64,000 bases of DNA from positions 690,001 through 754,000 of the forward strand of contig NZ_JASGBI010000001.1 of assembly GCF_030053425.1 (NCBI RefSeq), in the 5' to 3' direction. Each line of letters begins with the position of its first letter. The stretch's first letter is position 1. Below, piece by piece: positions 1 to 8,407 of the stretch. The DNA comes from Lysobacter stagni. Its GTDB lineage: Bacteria; Pseudomonadota; Gammaproteobacteria; Xanthomonadales; Xanthomonadaceae. A program made the translations under genes and the position numbers. Below the pieces are notes generated by a model. The model saw only the letters and a list, made by a program, of their open reading frames with translations. It did no database searches and was not told the origin of the DNA.

Positions 1-1043
1 GAAGCGATGTCGCCTTCGCCGCGCACGGCGGCGTTCCAGCCCGTCACCGCCTGTTCGGCCGCAGCCGCACCGTGGAAACGCGCCGCCAGCTCGCGTGCCA
101 GGCGCATCTTGAGATCGCGGGGATTGAGCTGGCCACCTTCGATCTCACGTTTGAGCTGCGCCGCCTCGTGGATGCCGATCTCGAAGCTGAGCAGGTCGAT
201 CCAGCGCCACATCAGCGTGTCGTCGATCTTCATCGTCTTGGTGACGATATCGATCGCCGGCTCGTTGATGCCAATGTAGTTGCCCAACGACTTGGACATC
301 TTGTTGACGCCATCCAGGCCTTCCAGCAGCGGCATGGTCAGCACGATCTGCGCCGGCTGGCCGTAATGCTCCTGCAGGCCGCGGCCCATCAACAGGTTGA
401 ACTTCTGGTCGGTGCCGCCGAGTTCGACGTCGGCCTTCAACGCGACCGAGTCGTATCCCTGCACCAGGGGATACAGGAACTCATGGATCGCGATCGACTG
501 CTGCGCGGCGTAGCGCTTGGCGAAGTCGTCGCGCTCGAGCATGCGCGCCACCGTGTGCTGCGCGGCGAGCTTGATCATGTCGGCCGCGCCCATCTGGCCG
601 AACCATTCCGAGTTGAAGCGCACTTCGGTGCGTTCCTTGTCCAGGACCTTGAACACCTGCTCGGCGTAGGTCTCCGCATTGGCCAGCACATCCTCGCGAG
701 TCAGCGGCTTGCGGGTGACGTTCTTGCCGGTCGGGTCGCCGATCATTCCGGTGAAGTCGCCGATCAGGAAGATCACCTGGTGCCCCAGGTCCTGGAACTG
801 GCGCATCTTGTTCAGCAACACCGTATGGCCAATATGCAGGTCCGGGGCGGTCGGGTCGAAGCCGGCCTTGATCCGCAGGGGGCGGCCCAGGGCGAGGCGG
901 GCCTTGAGTTCCTCGGGCTTGAGGATCTCGTCGGCGCCACGGCCGATCAGGTCGAGGGCGTCTTGGACGGAGGCGGGGGTCTGGGGGGCCAAAGGTGGGG
1001 GCTCGCTACGTGAATGGTGAACGCGATATGCGATCACGATCAT
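1..1043 (-). CDS. tyrS: Tyrosyl-tRNA synthetase, C-terminal end beyond the window
   Basis: Charges tRNA-Tyr with tyrosine in the cytoplasm. On the complement the class I signatures are clear: the HIGH-like motif (LHIGH, about 828-845), then GGTDQKFN, and the KMSKS loop (KMSKSLGN, about 282-303). Up to 347 codons are visible; the family runs to about 400 residues, so the C-terminal S4-like RNA-binding part is cut off by the window edge. The start is uncertain. ATG at 1043 is the first in frame after a stop, but GTG at 1037 or TTG at 992 would give an N-terminus closer to usual TyrS proteins. Divergent from the M23 peptidase gene. Confidence 0.93.
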   Translation of the reverse strand, partial: MIVIAYRVHHSRSEPPPLAPQTPASVQDALDLIGRGADEILKPEELKARLALGRPLRIKAGFDPTAPDLHIGHTVLLNKMRQFQDLGHQVIFLIGDFTGMIGDPTGKNVTRKPLTREDVLANAETYAEQVFKVLDKERTEVRFNSEWFGQMGAADMIKLAAQHTVARMLERDDFAKRYAAQQSIAIHEFLYPLVQGYDSVALKADVELGGTDQKFNLLMGRGLQEHYGQPAQIVLTMPLLEGLDGVNKMSKSLGNYIGINEPAIDIVTKTMKIDDTLMWRWIDLLSFEIGIHEAAQLKREIEGGQLNPRDLKMRLARELAARFHGAAAAEQAVTGWNAAVRGEGDIA

Positions 1044-1115
1044 GGATTAGGGTTAAATCACGGTTAAACATAACCGCTCGGGTCTGTGACGAAAAACCCT
1101 ATTCAGCTCAAGGGT

Positions 1116-1144
1116 TTGACGCACACTGCTCGCGTCACTATGGT
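1116..1144 (+). promoter_or_regulatory. Sigma70-type promoter for the M23 peptidase gene
   Basis: TTGACG at 1116-1121 and TATGGT at 1139-1144 are separated by 17 bases, a near-consensus sigma70 pair. Transcription would begin near 1151, about 38 bases before the ATG at 1189. It lies in the 145-base gap between divergent tyrS and the peptidase gene, which is AT-richer than its surroundings. Confidence 0.6.
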
Positions 1145-1188
1145 AACGCCGCTACACGGCCTTCACACCTGCGCGCGGGAATCCTCAC

Positions 1189-2625
1189 ATGACAGCATCC
1201 GATAGCAGTACGGACCGGCGCCAACGCCTCAAGGCCAAGCGCGAAGCCGCTCTGCACCGACCGGTGCTGGCACGTCATTCGGAAGGGTTCACTGGTCGCT
1301 GGTCGCGTCGCCAGTGGGCGCATGCAAGCCTGTTCGCCACGCTCGGCCTGCTGGTCGCGGCAATCGTTCCCGGCTTTGGTCCGACGTCCAACGTACAACC
1401 GCTGCATGCGCAGCGCGCGTCACTCGCCCTCTCGCTGCCGCCGCTCCCGCTGGCGCGCCTGCGGGGCCATAGCGGCGACAGCTGGCAGATCGTCCGCGTC
1501 GAGCGCGGCCAGACCCTCGGCGCCGTGTTCGAGGACCTGGACCTGCCGGCCTCGACCATGCATCGCATCCTCGACGCGGCGGGCGGCGACAAGGCCGTGC
1601 TCACGCGCCTCAAGCCCGGCACGGAACTCGCATTCGATCTGCCCGCCAACGGCGAGCTGCGCACCTTCCGCTACGATCGCGACGACAGCCATCGCGTGGA
1701 ACTGGCCCTGTCCGGCGACAAGGTCACCGAGAACGTGATCGTGCGTCCGACGGAAATGCGCACCGTCGTCATCAGCGGCAAGGTCGGCAAGTCGCTGTTC
1801 CGTTCGGCACGCAAGCTGGGCCTGACCGGCAGCAACATCAACACGCTGACCGACGAGATCTTCAAGTACGACATCGACTTCAACGAAGACGTCGGCGCGA
1901 ACGACCGCTTCAGCGTCGTGGTCGAACAGACCTGGCGCGAAGGCGAGCTGCTGCGCACCGGCCCGGTGCTGGCGGCCACCTTCACCACCGGCGGCAAGCT
2001 GCATACCGGTTTCCGCTTCGAGCGCGACGGCAAGTCGGAGTACTTCACCGGCGACGGTCGTCCGCTGAAGAAGAGCTTCATCCGCATGCCCATTCCGTAT
2101 GCGCGCCTGACCTCCAACTTCGGCACGCGCCACCACCCGGTGCTGGGCCGCACGCGCATGCACAAAGGCGTGGACTACGCCGCGCGCACCGGCACGCCGA
2201 TCATGGCCGCCGGCGACGCGCGCGTGAAGTCCGCCGGCTGGATGGGCGGCTACGGCAACGCCGTCGTCCTCGACCACGGCCGCGGCTATTCCACGCTGTA
2301 CGGCCACATGTCGCGCATCGGCAAGATCCGCCCGGGTCAACGCATCGCCCAGGGCACGGTGATCGGCTACGTCGGCAGCACCGGCATGTCCACCGGCCCG
2401 CACCTGCACTACGAGTTCCGCGTGAACGGCGTGCACCGCAACCCGCTGTCGATCACGATGCCGCCGCCGGAGCCGCTGTCAGGCGCCGCGCTGGCGCAGT
2501 TCCGCGCGCAGACTTCGGTCGCGCTGGCGCGCATTCAGAAGGTCGAGAACATCATCTACGCCGACGCGGGCGAGGCCTCTCCGGCCGTCGCACAGGCGAA
2601 GAAGCCCGCCAAGACCAAGGCCTGA
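1189..2625 (+). CDS. M23 family murein endopeptidase (MepM-like)
   Basis: Predicted envelope zinc endopeptidase that cuts peptide cross-links in peptidoglycan. It has 478 residues: a basic cytoplasmic N-terminus, one membrane segment or uncleaved signal at about 45-62, an OapA/LysM-like region about 95-150, then a C-terminal M23 (LytM) domain. Metal and catalytic residues are visible as HKGVD (H325, D329), YGHMS (H373) and HLHYEF (H405, H407). The last 40 residues are Ala/Lys-rich. anmK follows after 5 bases, so the two are probably co-transcribed; with ampG nearby the context is cell-wall turnover and recycling. Related E. coli proteins are MepM/YebA; which paralogue this is cannot be decided here. 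Confidence 0.92.
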   Translation: MTASDSSTDRRQRLKAKREAALHRPVLARHSEGFTGRWSRRQWAHASLFATLGLLVAAIVPGFGPTSNVQPLHAQRASLALSLPPLPLARLRGHSGDSWQIVRVERGQTLGAVFEDLDLPASTMHRILDAAGGDKAVLTRLKPGTELAFDLPANGELRTFRYDRDDSHRVELALSGDKVTENVIVRPTEMRTVVISGKVGKSLFRSARKLGLTGSNINTLTDEIFKYDIDFNEDVGANDRFSVVVEQTWREGELLRTGPVLAATFTTGGKLHTGFRFERDGKSEYFTGDGRPLKKSFIRMPIPYARLTSNFGTRHHPVLGRTRMHKGVDYAARTGTPIMAAGDARVKSAGWMGGYGNAVVLDHGRGYSTLYGHMSRIGKIRPGQRIAQGTVIGYVGSTGMSTGPHLHYEFRVNGVHRNPLSITMPPPEPLSGAALAQFRAQTSVALARIQKVENIIYADAGEASPAVAQAKKPAKTKA

Positions 2626-2630
2626 TCCCC

Positions 2631-3800
2631 GTGCCGGCCCTTCCGACCGGGCCTGCGGACGCCGCGTCCGACGGGCTCTTCGTCGGCCTGATCTCCGGCA
2701 CCAGCGCCGACGGCATCGACGCGGCGCTGGTGCGGTTCACCTCTCAATCGTCGGTGCCCGCACGGGTCGAGCTGCTACTCGGCCGCACCTACGCCTGGGA
2801 CGAGGCCGTGCGCGATCGCCTGGTCGCCCTGGGCCAGGGCGGCGAAGCCCAATCGCTGGACGAGCTGGCCACGCTGGACGTGCAGATCGCCGAGGCCTTC
2901 GCGGCTGCGACGCTGCGGTTGATCGAGGAGTCCGGCGTTCCGGCCAGCAGCATCCGCGCGATCGGTTCGCATGGCCAGACGGTGCGCCATCGCCCCGAGG
3001 GCGCGCGCTTCGATGGTCGCCATCCCTTCACGTGGCAGCTGGGCGATGGAAACCTCATCGCGGAGCGGACCGGTATCGCAACGGTGGCCGATTTCCGCCG
3101 CCGCGACGTGGCCGCCGGCGGCCATGGCGCGCCGCTGCTGCCCGCGCTGCATGCGGCGCTGCTGCACAACGACGACGAAAGCCGCGCCGTGCTCAACCTG
3201 GGCGGCATCGCCAATTTCACGTTGTTGCCGCAAGCCGGGCTGGTGCGCGGCTTCGATACGGGCCCGGCCAACTGCCTGCTCGACGCGTGGTGCCAGCGCC
3301 ATACCGGCAAGCCGTTCGACGCCAGCGGCGCCTTCGCCGCGCAGGGCCGGCTGGATGCGGACCTGCTGGCCCGCCTGCTGGACGAACCCTGGTTCGTGTT
3401 GCCGCCGCCCAAGAGCACCGGGCGCGAGCAGTTCCATCTGGGCTGGGTCGAGCGCCGCCTGCACGGCGACGAGGCCGCGGCGGACGTCCAGGCCACGCTG
3501 CTGGAACTCAGCGCCATGACGGTCGCCGATGCCCTGCGCACGCAGCAGCCCGACACCCGCCGCGTGCTGGTGTGCGGCGGAGGCGTGCACAACCCGCGGC
3601 TGCTCGCCCGCATCGGAGCGCACCTGCCGGGCGTGACCGTGGAATCCACCGCCCGACACGGCGTGGATCCGGACTTCGTGGAAGCGATGGGATTCGCCTG
3701 GCTGGCGCGCCAGACGCTGTCCGGCCTGCCGGGCAATCTGCCCAGCGTCACCGGTGCGCGCGGGCCGCGCGTGCTGGGTGCGATCTATCCCGCGGCCTGA
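2631..3800 (+). CDS. anmK: Anhydro-N-acetylmuramic acid kinase
   Basis: Phosphorylates and opens 1,6-anhydro-MurNAc to MurNAc-6-phosphate in cytoplasmic peptidoglycan recycling. The 389-residue length fits the family. The N-terminal nucleotide-binding signature [12 protein letters not shown] is present (residues about 17-28), followed by [17 protein letters not shown] and GFDTGPAN, and the C-terminal [11 protein letters not shown]. The start is GTG at 2631, 5 bases after the stop of the M23 peptidase gene; an ATG start would remove the conserved N-terminus. ampG, the muropeptide importer that supplies this pathway, lies just downstream on the other strand. Confidence 0.95.
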   Translation: MPALPTGPADAASDGLFVGLISGTSADGIDAALVRFTSQSSVPARVELLLGRTYAWDEAVRDRLVALGQGGEAQSLDELATLDVQIAEAFAAATLRLIEESGVPASSIRAIGSHGQTVRHRPEGARFDGRHPFTWQLGDGNLIAERTGIATVADFRRRDVAAGGHGAPLLPALHAALLHNDDESRAVLNLGGIANFTLLPQAGLVRGFDTGPANCLLDAWCQRHTGKPFDASGAFAAQGRLDADLLARLLDEPWFVLPPPKSTGREQFHLGWVERRLHGDEAAADVQATLLELSAMTVADALRTQQPDTRRVLVCGGGVHNPRLLARIGAHLPGVTVESTARHGVDPDFVEAMGFAWLARQTLSGLPGNLPSVTGARGPRVLGAIYPAA

Positions 3801-3803
3801 CGT

Positions 3804-4139
3804 TCAGGGCTTCTGGGCGTAAGCCATCAGGTCGCGGTCGACGTCGGTCAGGCCGGCACTTTCCAGCGTCTGCGTCTGCACGTCGCCGGGTCGATCCATG
3901 CGGCCGATCAGCGAGAAACCCGGGTCGCTGGGAATACCTTCCAGCGCGGAGATCGCTGCCTGAAGGGCGCTGGCATCGGAATCGCTGAAACGCGCGGCCA
4001 TTTCGGCCTCGCAGGCGAACAGGCCATGCTCAAGCAGGTGCATCAGCGCCTCCTGCAGCGTCCATTGGCGCGCCTGCGCCATCCGCTTGATGCGGTCGAG
4101 CAGGAGCGGATCGATGTCGTGAAGGATGAGGTCGGTCAT
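3804..4139 (-). CDS. Small ribbon-helix-helix-like protein of unknown function
   Basis: A 111-residue protein. Its first 45 residues read like a ribbon-helix-helix DNA-binding domain of the FitA/CopG antitoxin kind: a short strand (LILHDID), then helix LLLDRIKRMAQAR, then helix TLQEALMHLLEHG. The rest is acidic with no recognised domain. It is the last gene of a minus-strand set, 34 bases after ampG, and converges on anmK with a 3-base gap. No toxin-like partner lies next to it, so it may be a lone regulator. Function not assigned. Confidence 0.7.
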   Translation of the reverse strand: MTDLILHDIDPLLLDRIKRMAQARQWTLQEALMHLLEHGLFACEAEMAARFSDSDASALQAAISALEGIPSDPGFSLIGRMDRPGDVQTQTLESAGLTDVDRDLMAYAQKP

Positions 4140-4173
4140 ACAGATTCCCCTGAACCGGCGCGGGGGCGCAGGT

Positions 4174-5574
4174 TCAATTCACCGCAGGTGCGTTGAGGCC
4201 GGCACCGGGACGGCGCATGGTCAGGATCAGGCAGAGCAGCAGTGCTGGTATGCCGATCAGAGCCGTTCCCGCAAAGAATAGCGAATAGGCCTCCAGCAAA
4301 CTGCGGCCCACTTCCAGATGTTCGATCGCCACGCCGGACAATCCTTTCAGCACCTTGCCCGGCAGGGCGTAGAAACTGCTGAGCAGGGCGTACTGGGTGG
4401 CGGTGTAGCCGACGTTGGTCAGGCTGGACATGTAGCCGATGAGTGCCACCCCGGCGAAACCGCTGCAGAAGTTGTCGATGGCCATGACCGCGGTGAACAC
4501 GCCGGCGTCGGCGCCATGGAGCGCCAGGTAGGAAAACGCGAGATTGGAGCCGGGCCCCAGTACCGCGCCGGCCAGCAGGGTGCGGAAAAAGCCGAAGCGC
4601 ACCGCGCTCAGACCGGCCGCGGCGATGCCAAGGATCGTCGCCACCAGGCCGAACGTGCCGCGTACCGCGCCGACGGTTTCCTTGTCGATGCCCAGATCGG
4701 CATAGAACGGATTGGCCATGGGCCCCAGTACGAAGTCCGGCAGGCGGTAGAGACTGATCGCCAGCAGCATCAGGATGGCCCAGCTGCCGTGGTCGCGGAA
4801 GAACACGACGAACGGATTGATCACCGCGTCGTACAGGCCCTGCGGCGTGAGCAGTTTTGGATGCGAAGTCGCCGACGCCTGCAGGCTGGCAGCCGGCTCG
4901 CGAGCGACGAACGTGGCGACCACGCCCACGCCCATCAGCAGCGCCATCAGCTCGTACGACATCGACCAGCCGATGTGCGCGGCGAAGATCAGGATCAGCG
5001 AATCGGTGACCAGGAGCGCACCGCGGTAGCCCAGTGCGGAGGTCGAGGTCAGCAGGCCCTGCTGCTCGTTGCTGTCGGCGATCTCGATGCGCCAGGCGTC
5101 GATGACGATGTCCTGCGTCGCCGAAGCGAGCGCCACCACCAGCGCCAGCGCGCCGAACACCAGCAGCTGGTCTAGCGCGAAGCCGGCCAGCACCAGCTCG
5201 CCTTCCAGCGGCTGCACCATCGCCATACCCGTCAGCGCGATCGCGACGACGATCTGCGACAACAGCATCCAGCCGCGTCGGCGTCCCAACCATCGGCCCA
5301 GTAACGGCGCATCGAGCTTGTCGATCAGCGGCGCCCACAGGAACTTCAGCGAATACGCCAGCCCCACCCACGACAGGAACCCGATCGTCGACAGCTCGAT
5401 TGCGTTCTCGCGCATCCAGAAGCCGAGCGTGTTGCCGACCAGGTAGATCGGGATGCCCGAGCTGAATCCCAGCAGCAGCATCACCAGCACCTTGGGCTGG
5501 CGCAGGTTCGCCAGTACGAGGCGCCAGCCGGTTTGTGCGGGCTTGCGTTCGCCCGCCGCGGTCTCAGAGGTCAT
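4174..5574 (-). CDS. ampG: AmpG-type muropeptide permease (MFS)
   Basis: Inner-membrane major facilitator that imports GlcNAc-anhydroMurNAc peptides for recycling. It has 466 residues and a dozen or so hydrophobic stretches. The N-terminal half carries AmpG-like PKVLVMLLLGFSSGIP, the region FLSWVGLAYSLKFLWAPLID and the MFS loop GRRRGWMLLSQ. The start codon region overlaps the end of xth by 11 bases, so xth and ampG are translated in series. The nearby anmK and M23 peptidase support the recycling role; ampG is commonly linked to AmpC-type beta-lactamase induction. Confidence 0.93.
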   Translation of the reverse strand: MTSETAAGERKPAQTGWRLVLANLRQPKVLVMLLLGFSSGIPIYLVGNTLGFWMRENAIELSTIGFLSWVGLAYSLKFLWAPLIDKLDAPLLGRWLGRRRGWMLLSQIVVAIALTGMAMVQPLEGELVLAGFALDQLLVFGALALVVALASATQDIVIDAWRIEIADSNEQQGLLTSTSALGYRGALLVTDSLILIFAAHIGWSMSYELMALLMGVGVVATFVAREPAASLQASATSHPKLLTPQGLYDAVINPFVVFFRDHGSWAILMLLAISLYRLPDFVLGPMANPFYADLGIDKETVGAVRGTFGLVATILGIAAAGLSAVRFGFFRTLLAGAVLGPGSNLAFSYLALHGADAGVFTAVMAIDNFCSGFAGVALIGYMSSLTNVGYTATQYALLSSFYALPGKVLKGLSGVAIEHLEVGRSLLEAYSLFFAGTALIGIPALLLCLILTMRRPGAGLNAPAVN

Positions 5575-6337
5575 AGTCGACCGTGAACGGTGCGTGGTCG
5601 GAGAAGCGCGGTTCGCGCAGGATCGAGCAGGCCTTCAGCTTCGACGCCAGGCCCGGCGTCACCAGCTGGTAGTCGATGCGCCAACCGACGTTGTTCGCGC
5701 GCGCGGCGCCGCGATTGCTCCACCAGGTGTAGTCCTGTCCTTCCGCATGCAGCGCGCGGTAGGCATCGACCCAGCCGGAGGTGTCGACGCACAGGCCATT
5801 GAGCCATTCGCGTTCGGGCGGCAGGCAGCCGGAGTTCTTCTGGTTGCTGCTCCAGTTCTTGATGTCCAGCTTCGATCGCACGATGTTCCAGTCGCCGCAC
5901 AACACGTACTCGCGGCCGCTGGCCAGCCATTCGTCCAGGTGCGGCTTCAGCCAGTCCATCACGCGGAACTTGAAGCCCTGGCGCTCTTCGCCCGAGGAGC
6001 CCGACGGGATGTAGAACGACACCACGCTGACGTTGCCGAAACGCGCCTCGATGTAACGGCCCTCGTCGTCGAACGGCGCCCAGCCCATCGAGGTGCGCAC
6101 CTCGTCCGGCTCGCGGCGGCTGTAGATGGCCACGCCGCTGTAGCCCTTCTTCGTGATCGCATCCTTGAACCAGGCGCGGTAGCCCTCGGGGAGGAACTGC
6201 GGGCCGGCGAGCTGGTGCTCCTGCGCCTTGGTCTCCTGGACGCACAGGACATCCGCATCCTGCGTGCGGAACCAGTCGAAGAACCCCTTGTTGGCGGCCG
6301 AACGCAGACCGTTGGCGTTGAAGCTGATGATGCGCAT
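5564..6337 (-). CDS. xth: Exodeoxyribonuclease III
   Basis: AP endonuclease and 3'-5' exonuclease of base-excision repair, EEP nuclease fold. The protein is 257 residues from the ATG at 6337, giving the family N-terminus MRIISFNANGLRSA; the frame stays open upstream, but that extension has no family resemblance. Motifs: VCVQETKAQ (metal Glu), YSGVAIYSR, CGDWNI (catalytic Asp/Asn) and the C-terminal SDHAPFTVD (catalytic His). It is the first gene of a minus-strand group with ampG (11-base overlap) and the small RHH-like gene. Confidence 0.95.
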   Translation of the reverse strand: MRIISFNANGLRSAANKGFFDWFRTQDADVLCVQETKAQEHQLAGPQFLPEGYRAWFKDAITKKGYSGVAIYSRREPDEVRTSMGWAPFDDEGRYIEARFGNVSVVSFYIPSGSSGEERQGFKFRVMDWLKPHLDEWLASGREYVLCGDWNIVRSKLDIKNWSSNQKNSGCLPPEREWLNGLCVDTSGWVDAYRALHAEGQDYTWWSNRGAARANNVGWRIDYQLVTPGLASKLKACSILREPRFSDHAPFTVDYDL

Positions 6338-6404
6338 GCGCACTCCACGGAATCTGCCGCGATCATAGCCCGGCCCGGCGCCCCGCACGGGCGCAGGCCC
6401 TATC

Positions 6405-6947
6405 ATGGCGATCATGTCCGTCGTCACCGAACGCGTCCGCGTCGAGCCCATCCTCGACCCCGATTCCGCCACCGCGCGGGCGGTGCGTTCGCTGCGCGTG
6501 ACCCGGGATCAGGTCCGCTTCGTGGGCGAGACGGTCTTCAACCTCGCCGACACCCTGCGCGACCCGTGCAGTGAGGCGATGGCGGTGCTCATCGATGAGA
6601 CCGTCATCGGCTTCTACCGGCTGGATTTCGCGCCGAACGCCGTGGTCGGCCGCTCCCTGGGCATGCCCAGCGTGGGCCTGCGCGCGTTCGTGATCGACCA
6701 GGACTGGCAGGGTCGCGGCCTCGGTGCACAAGCCATGGCCGCCTGCTGCGAGGACCTGCGAACCCGCCACCCCGAACGCGCCGCGCTCGTGCTTACCGTG
6801 AACACCGTCAACGCGCCTGCGATCACCGCCTACCGGCGCGCCGGGTTCGTCGATACCGGCGAGCTGTTCAACGGCGGCAGCGCCGGCCCGCAGCACATCA
6901 TGCTGTCCTTCCTTCGATCCACTGCCCCTTCGACCGCTTCGACATGA
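6405..6947 (+). CDS. GNAT family N-acetyltransferase
   Basis: A 180-residue acetyl-CoA-dependent acetyltransferase; substrate unknown. The GNAT core is visible: strand V-IGFYRLDF, then LRAFVIDQDWQGRGLGAQAM with the acetyl-CoA motif Q-x-x-G-x-G/A (DWQGRGLGAQAM, about residues 103-114), and LTVNTVNAPAITAYRRAGF near the C-terminus. The start may be ATG 6405 or ATG 6414. Its stop overlaps the pyrE start by 4 bases (ATGA), so translation is probably coupled. A TATCAT-like -10 lies just upstream. Confidence 0.85.
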   Translation: MAIMSVVTERVRVEPILDPDSATARAVRSLRVTRDQVRFVGETVFNLADTLRDPCSEAMAVLIDETVIGFYRLDFAPNAVVGRSLGMPSVGLRAFVIDQDWQGRGLGAQAMAACCEDLRTRHPERAALVLTVNTVNAPAITAYRRAGFVDTGELFNGGSAGPQHIMLSFLRSTAPSTAST

Positions 6948-7606
6948 CCGATCACCGCTCCCGCTTCCTGCAACTGGCCCTCCAGGCCGACGCCCTGCGC
7001 TTCGGCGAGTTCACCCTCAAGTCCGGGCGCCAGAGCCCCTACTTCTTCAACGCGGGCCGCTTCGACTCCGGTGCGGCGCTGGCCGGACTGGCCGGCTGCT
7101 ATGCCGATGCCATCGACGCGCATGGCGTCGCCTTCGACCTGCTCTTCGGGCCGGCTTACAAGGGCATTCCGCTGGCGACGGCGCTGGCCTGCGAGTACGC
7201 ACGACGCGGCCGCGATCTGCCGGTGGCGTTCAACCGCAAGGAAGCCAAGAGCCATGGCGAGGGCGGCAACCTGATCGGCGCACCGCTGCAGGGCCGACGC
7301 GTGCTGATCGTGGACGACGTGATCACCGCCGGCACCGCCATCCGCGAGGCCCTGGGCCTGATCCGCGACGCAGGCGGCGAGACGGCGGGCATCGTCATCG
7401 CGCTGGACCGGCAGGAAGCCGTGGACCCTGCCACTTCCCGACGCTCTGCGGCACAAACGGTCGCAGCCGACCATGGCCTGCCCGTGATCGCGGTGGCCAC
7501 CCTGGGCGACCTGCTGGCTTTCGCGGGCGACCGTGCGGAGCTTTCGACGCAACGAGAGCGCCTGCTCGCGTACCGCCAGGCCTACGGCAGCCAGGCCGAC
7601 GCCTGA
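6944..7606 (+). CDS. pyrE: Orotate phosphoribosyltransferase
   Basis: Converts orotate and PRPP to OMP in de novo pyrimidine synthesis. It has 220 residues, the usual length. The N-terminal region KSGRQSPYFFNAGRF and GPAYKGIPLA fit bacterial PyrE; the PRPP-binding loop VLIVDDVITAGTA is at about residues 119-131, and the flexible-loop lysine lies in FNRKEAKSHGEGG. Overlaps the upstream acetyltransferase gene by 4 bases. Confidence 0.96.
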   Translation: MTDHRSRFLQLALQADALRFGEFTLKSGRQSPYFFNAGRFDSGAALAGLAGCYADAIDAHGVAFDLLFGPAYKGIPLATALACEYARRGRDLPVAFNRKEAKSHGEGGNLIGAPLQGRRVLIVDDVITAGTAIREALGLIRDAGGETAGIVIALDRQEAVDPATSRRSAAQTVAADHGLPVIAVATLGDLLAFAGDRAELSTQRERLLAYRQAYGSQADA

Positions 7607-7668
7607 GGCCACACCGCTGGCGTGAGACTTGCATGTCTCTCGCTGGACATCGAACCACGACCGACGCC

Positions 7669-8316
7669 ATGACCAAGACTTTCCCGCTGCTGGCCTGCAC
7701 CTTCGCGCTTGCCGTTTCCGGCGCCGTGCTGGCTCAGGGCAAGCCTGCCAGCAACAAGAAGCTGTACTGCTGGACCGAGAACGGCGCCAAGGTCTGCGGC
7801 GACGCCCTGCCCGCCAGCGCGGTGGACAGCGCGCGCACCGAATTCAACGCCAAGAGCGGACGCGCGACCGGACAGCTGGCGCAGGCGCTGACGGCCGAGG
7901 AGCGCGCGGCGGCCAATGCGGAGGCCAAAGCCGCGCAGGACGCCGCGATCCTGGCCGAGACGACGGCCCGGCGCGAACGCGCCATGGCCGAGTCCTACGC
8001 GACCGAGGACGAGCTGCGGCGCGCCTTCGGCGAGCGCCAGGCGGTGATGGACGAGACGGTGAAGGCATCGACGATCGGCGTGGAAGGCCGCCGCCAGTCC
8101 CTGGTGGCCCTGCTGCGCCGCGCGGGCGAGGACGAACTCAACGGCAAGTCCGTGCAGCGTGCGACCCGCGACAACGTGCTCGTCCAGCACGACCAGCTTC
8201 TGCGCCAGCAGGCGATGCTGGTCCAGCAGCTGGCCGACCGCGAGACGATCGACGAGGAACTCGCCCTGGCGCTGGAGCGCTACAACGCGCTGAAGAAGCC
8301 GGCCAAGGGCGGCTGA
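7669..8316 (+). CDS. Secreted DUF4124-like, coiled-coil protein
   Basis: Unrecognised beyond its layout. From ATG 7669 it has 215 residues. It opens with a clear signal peptide (MTKTFPLLACTFALAVSGAVLAQ, cut after about residue 23). A short N-terminal part with two cysteines (KKLYCWTENGAKVCGD) resembles the Tyr-Trp/Pro DUF4124 type. The remainder is Ala/Glu/Arg-rich helix, likely coiled coil, ending in Lys/Gly. Periplasmic location is expected. An ATG at 7633 in the same frame would hide the signal peptide behind 12 residues, so 7669 is preferred. A strong hairpin terminator follows. Confidence 0.8.
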   Translation: MTKTFPLLACTFALAVSGAVLAQGKPASNKKLYCWTENGAKVCGDALPASAVDSARTEFNAKSGRATGQLAQALTAEERAAANAEAKAAQDAAILAETTARRERAMAESYATEDELRRAFGERQAVMDETVKASTIGVEGRRQSLVALLRRAGEDELNGKSVQRATRDNVLVQHDQLLRQQAMLVQQLADRETIDEELALALERYNALKKPAKGG

Positions 8317-8353
8317 CCGGCGCCGCCCGCCACGGGCGCACCGCAAGAACGAA

Positions 8354-8390
8354 GAAGGCCGGCGGTTCGCACCGCCGGCCTTCGTATTTT
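8354..8390. terminator. Rho-independent terminator, probably bidirectional
   Basis: Perfect 13-bp stem (8354-8366 with 8371-8383) and loop TCGC, followed by GTATTTT on the plus strand. It sits between the convergent coiled-coil gene (stop 8316) and the phosphomannomutase gene (stop 8408) and may serve both. Confidence 0.8.
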
Positions 8391-8407
8391 GGCCCTTGGC
8401 CGCTGCC

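Noticed and set aside
72-1013. Long plus-strand open frame opposite tyrS
   Set aside because: It is the antisense shadow of tyrS; the complement has HIGH and KMSKS motifs while this frame has no recognisable family.
1420-2436. Minus-strand open frame of 338 codons opposite the M23 peptidase
   Set aside because: High-GC third-position shadow; the translation is Ala/Gly/Val/His-rich without domain features, and the plus strand has intact catalytic motifs.
3804-4139. Toxin-antitoxin module
   Set aside because: Only a ribbon-helix-helix-like protein is present; no toxin-sized partner lies next to it.
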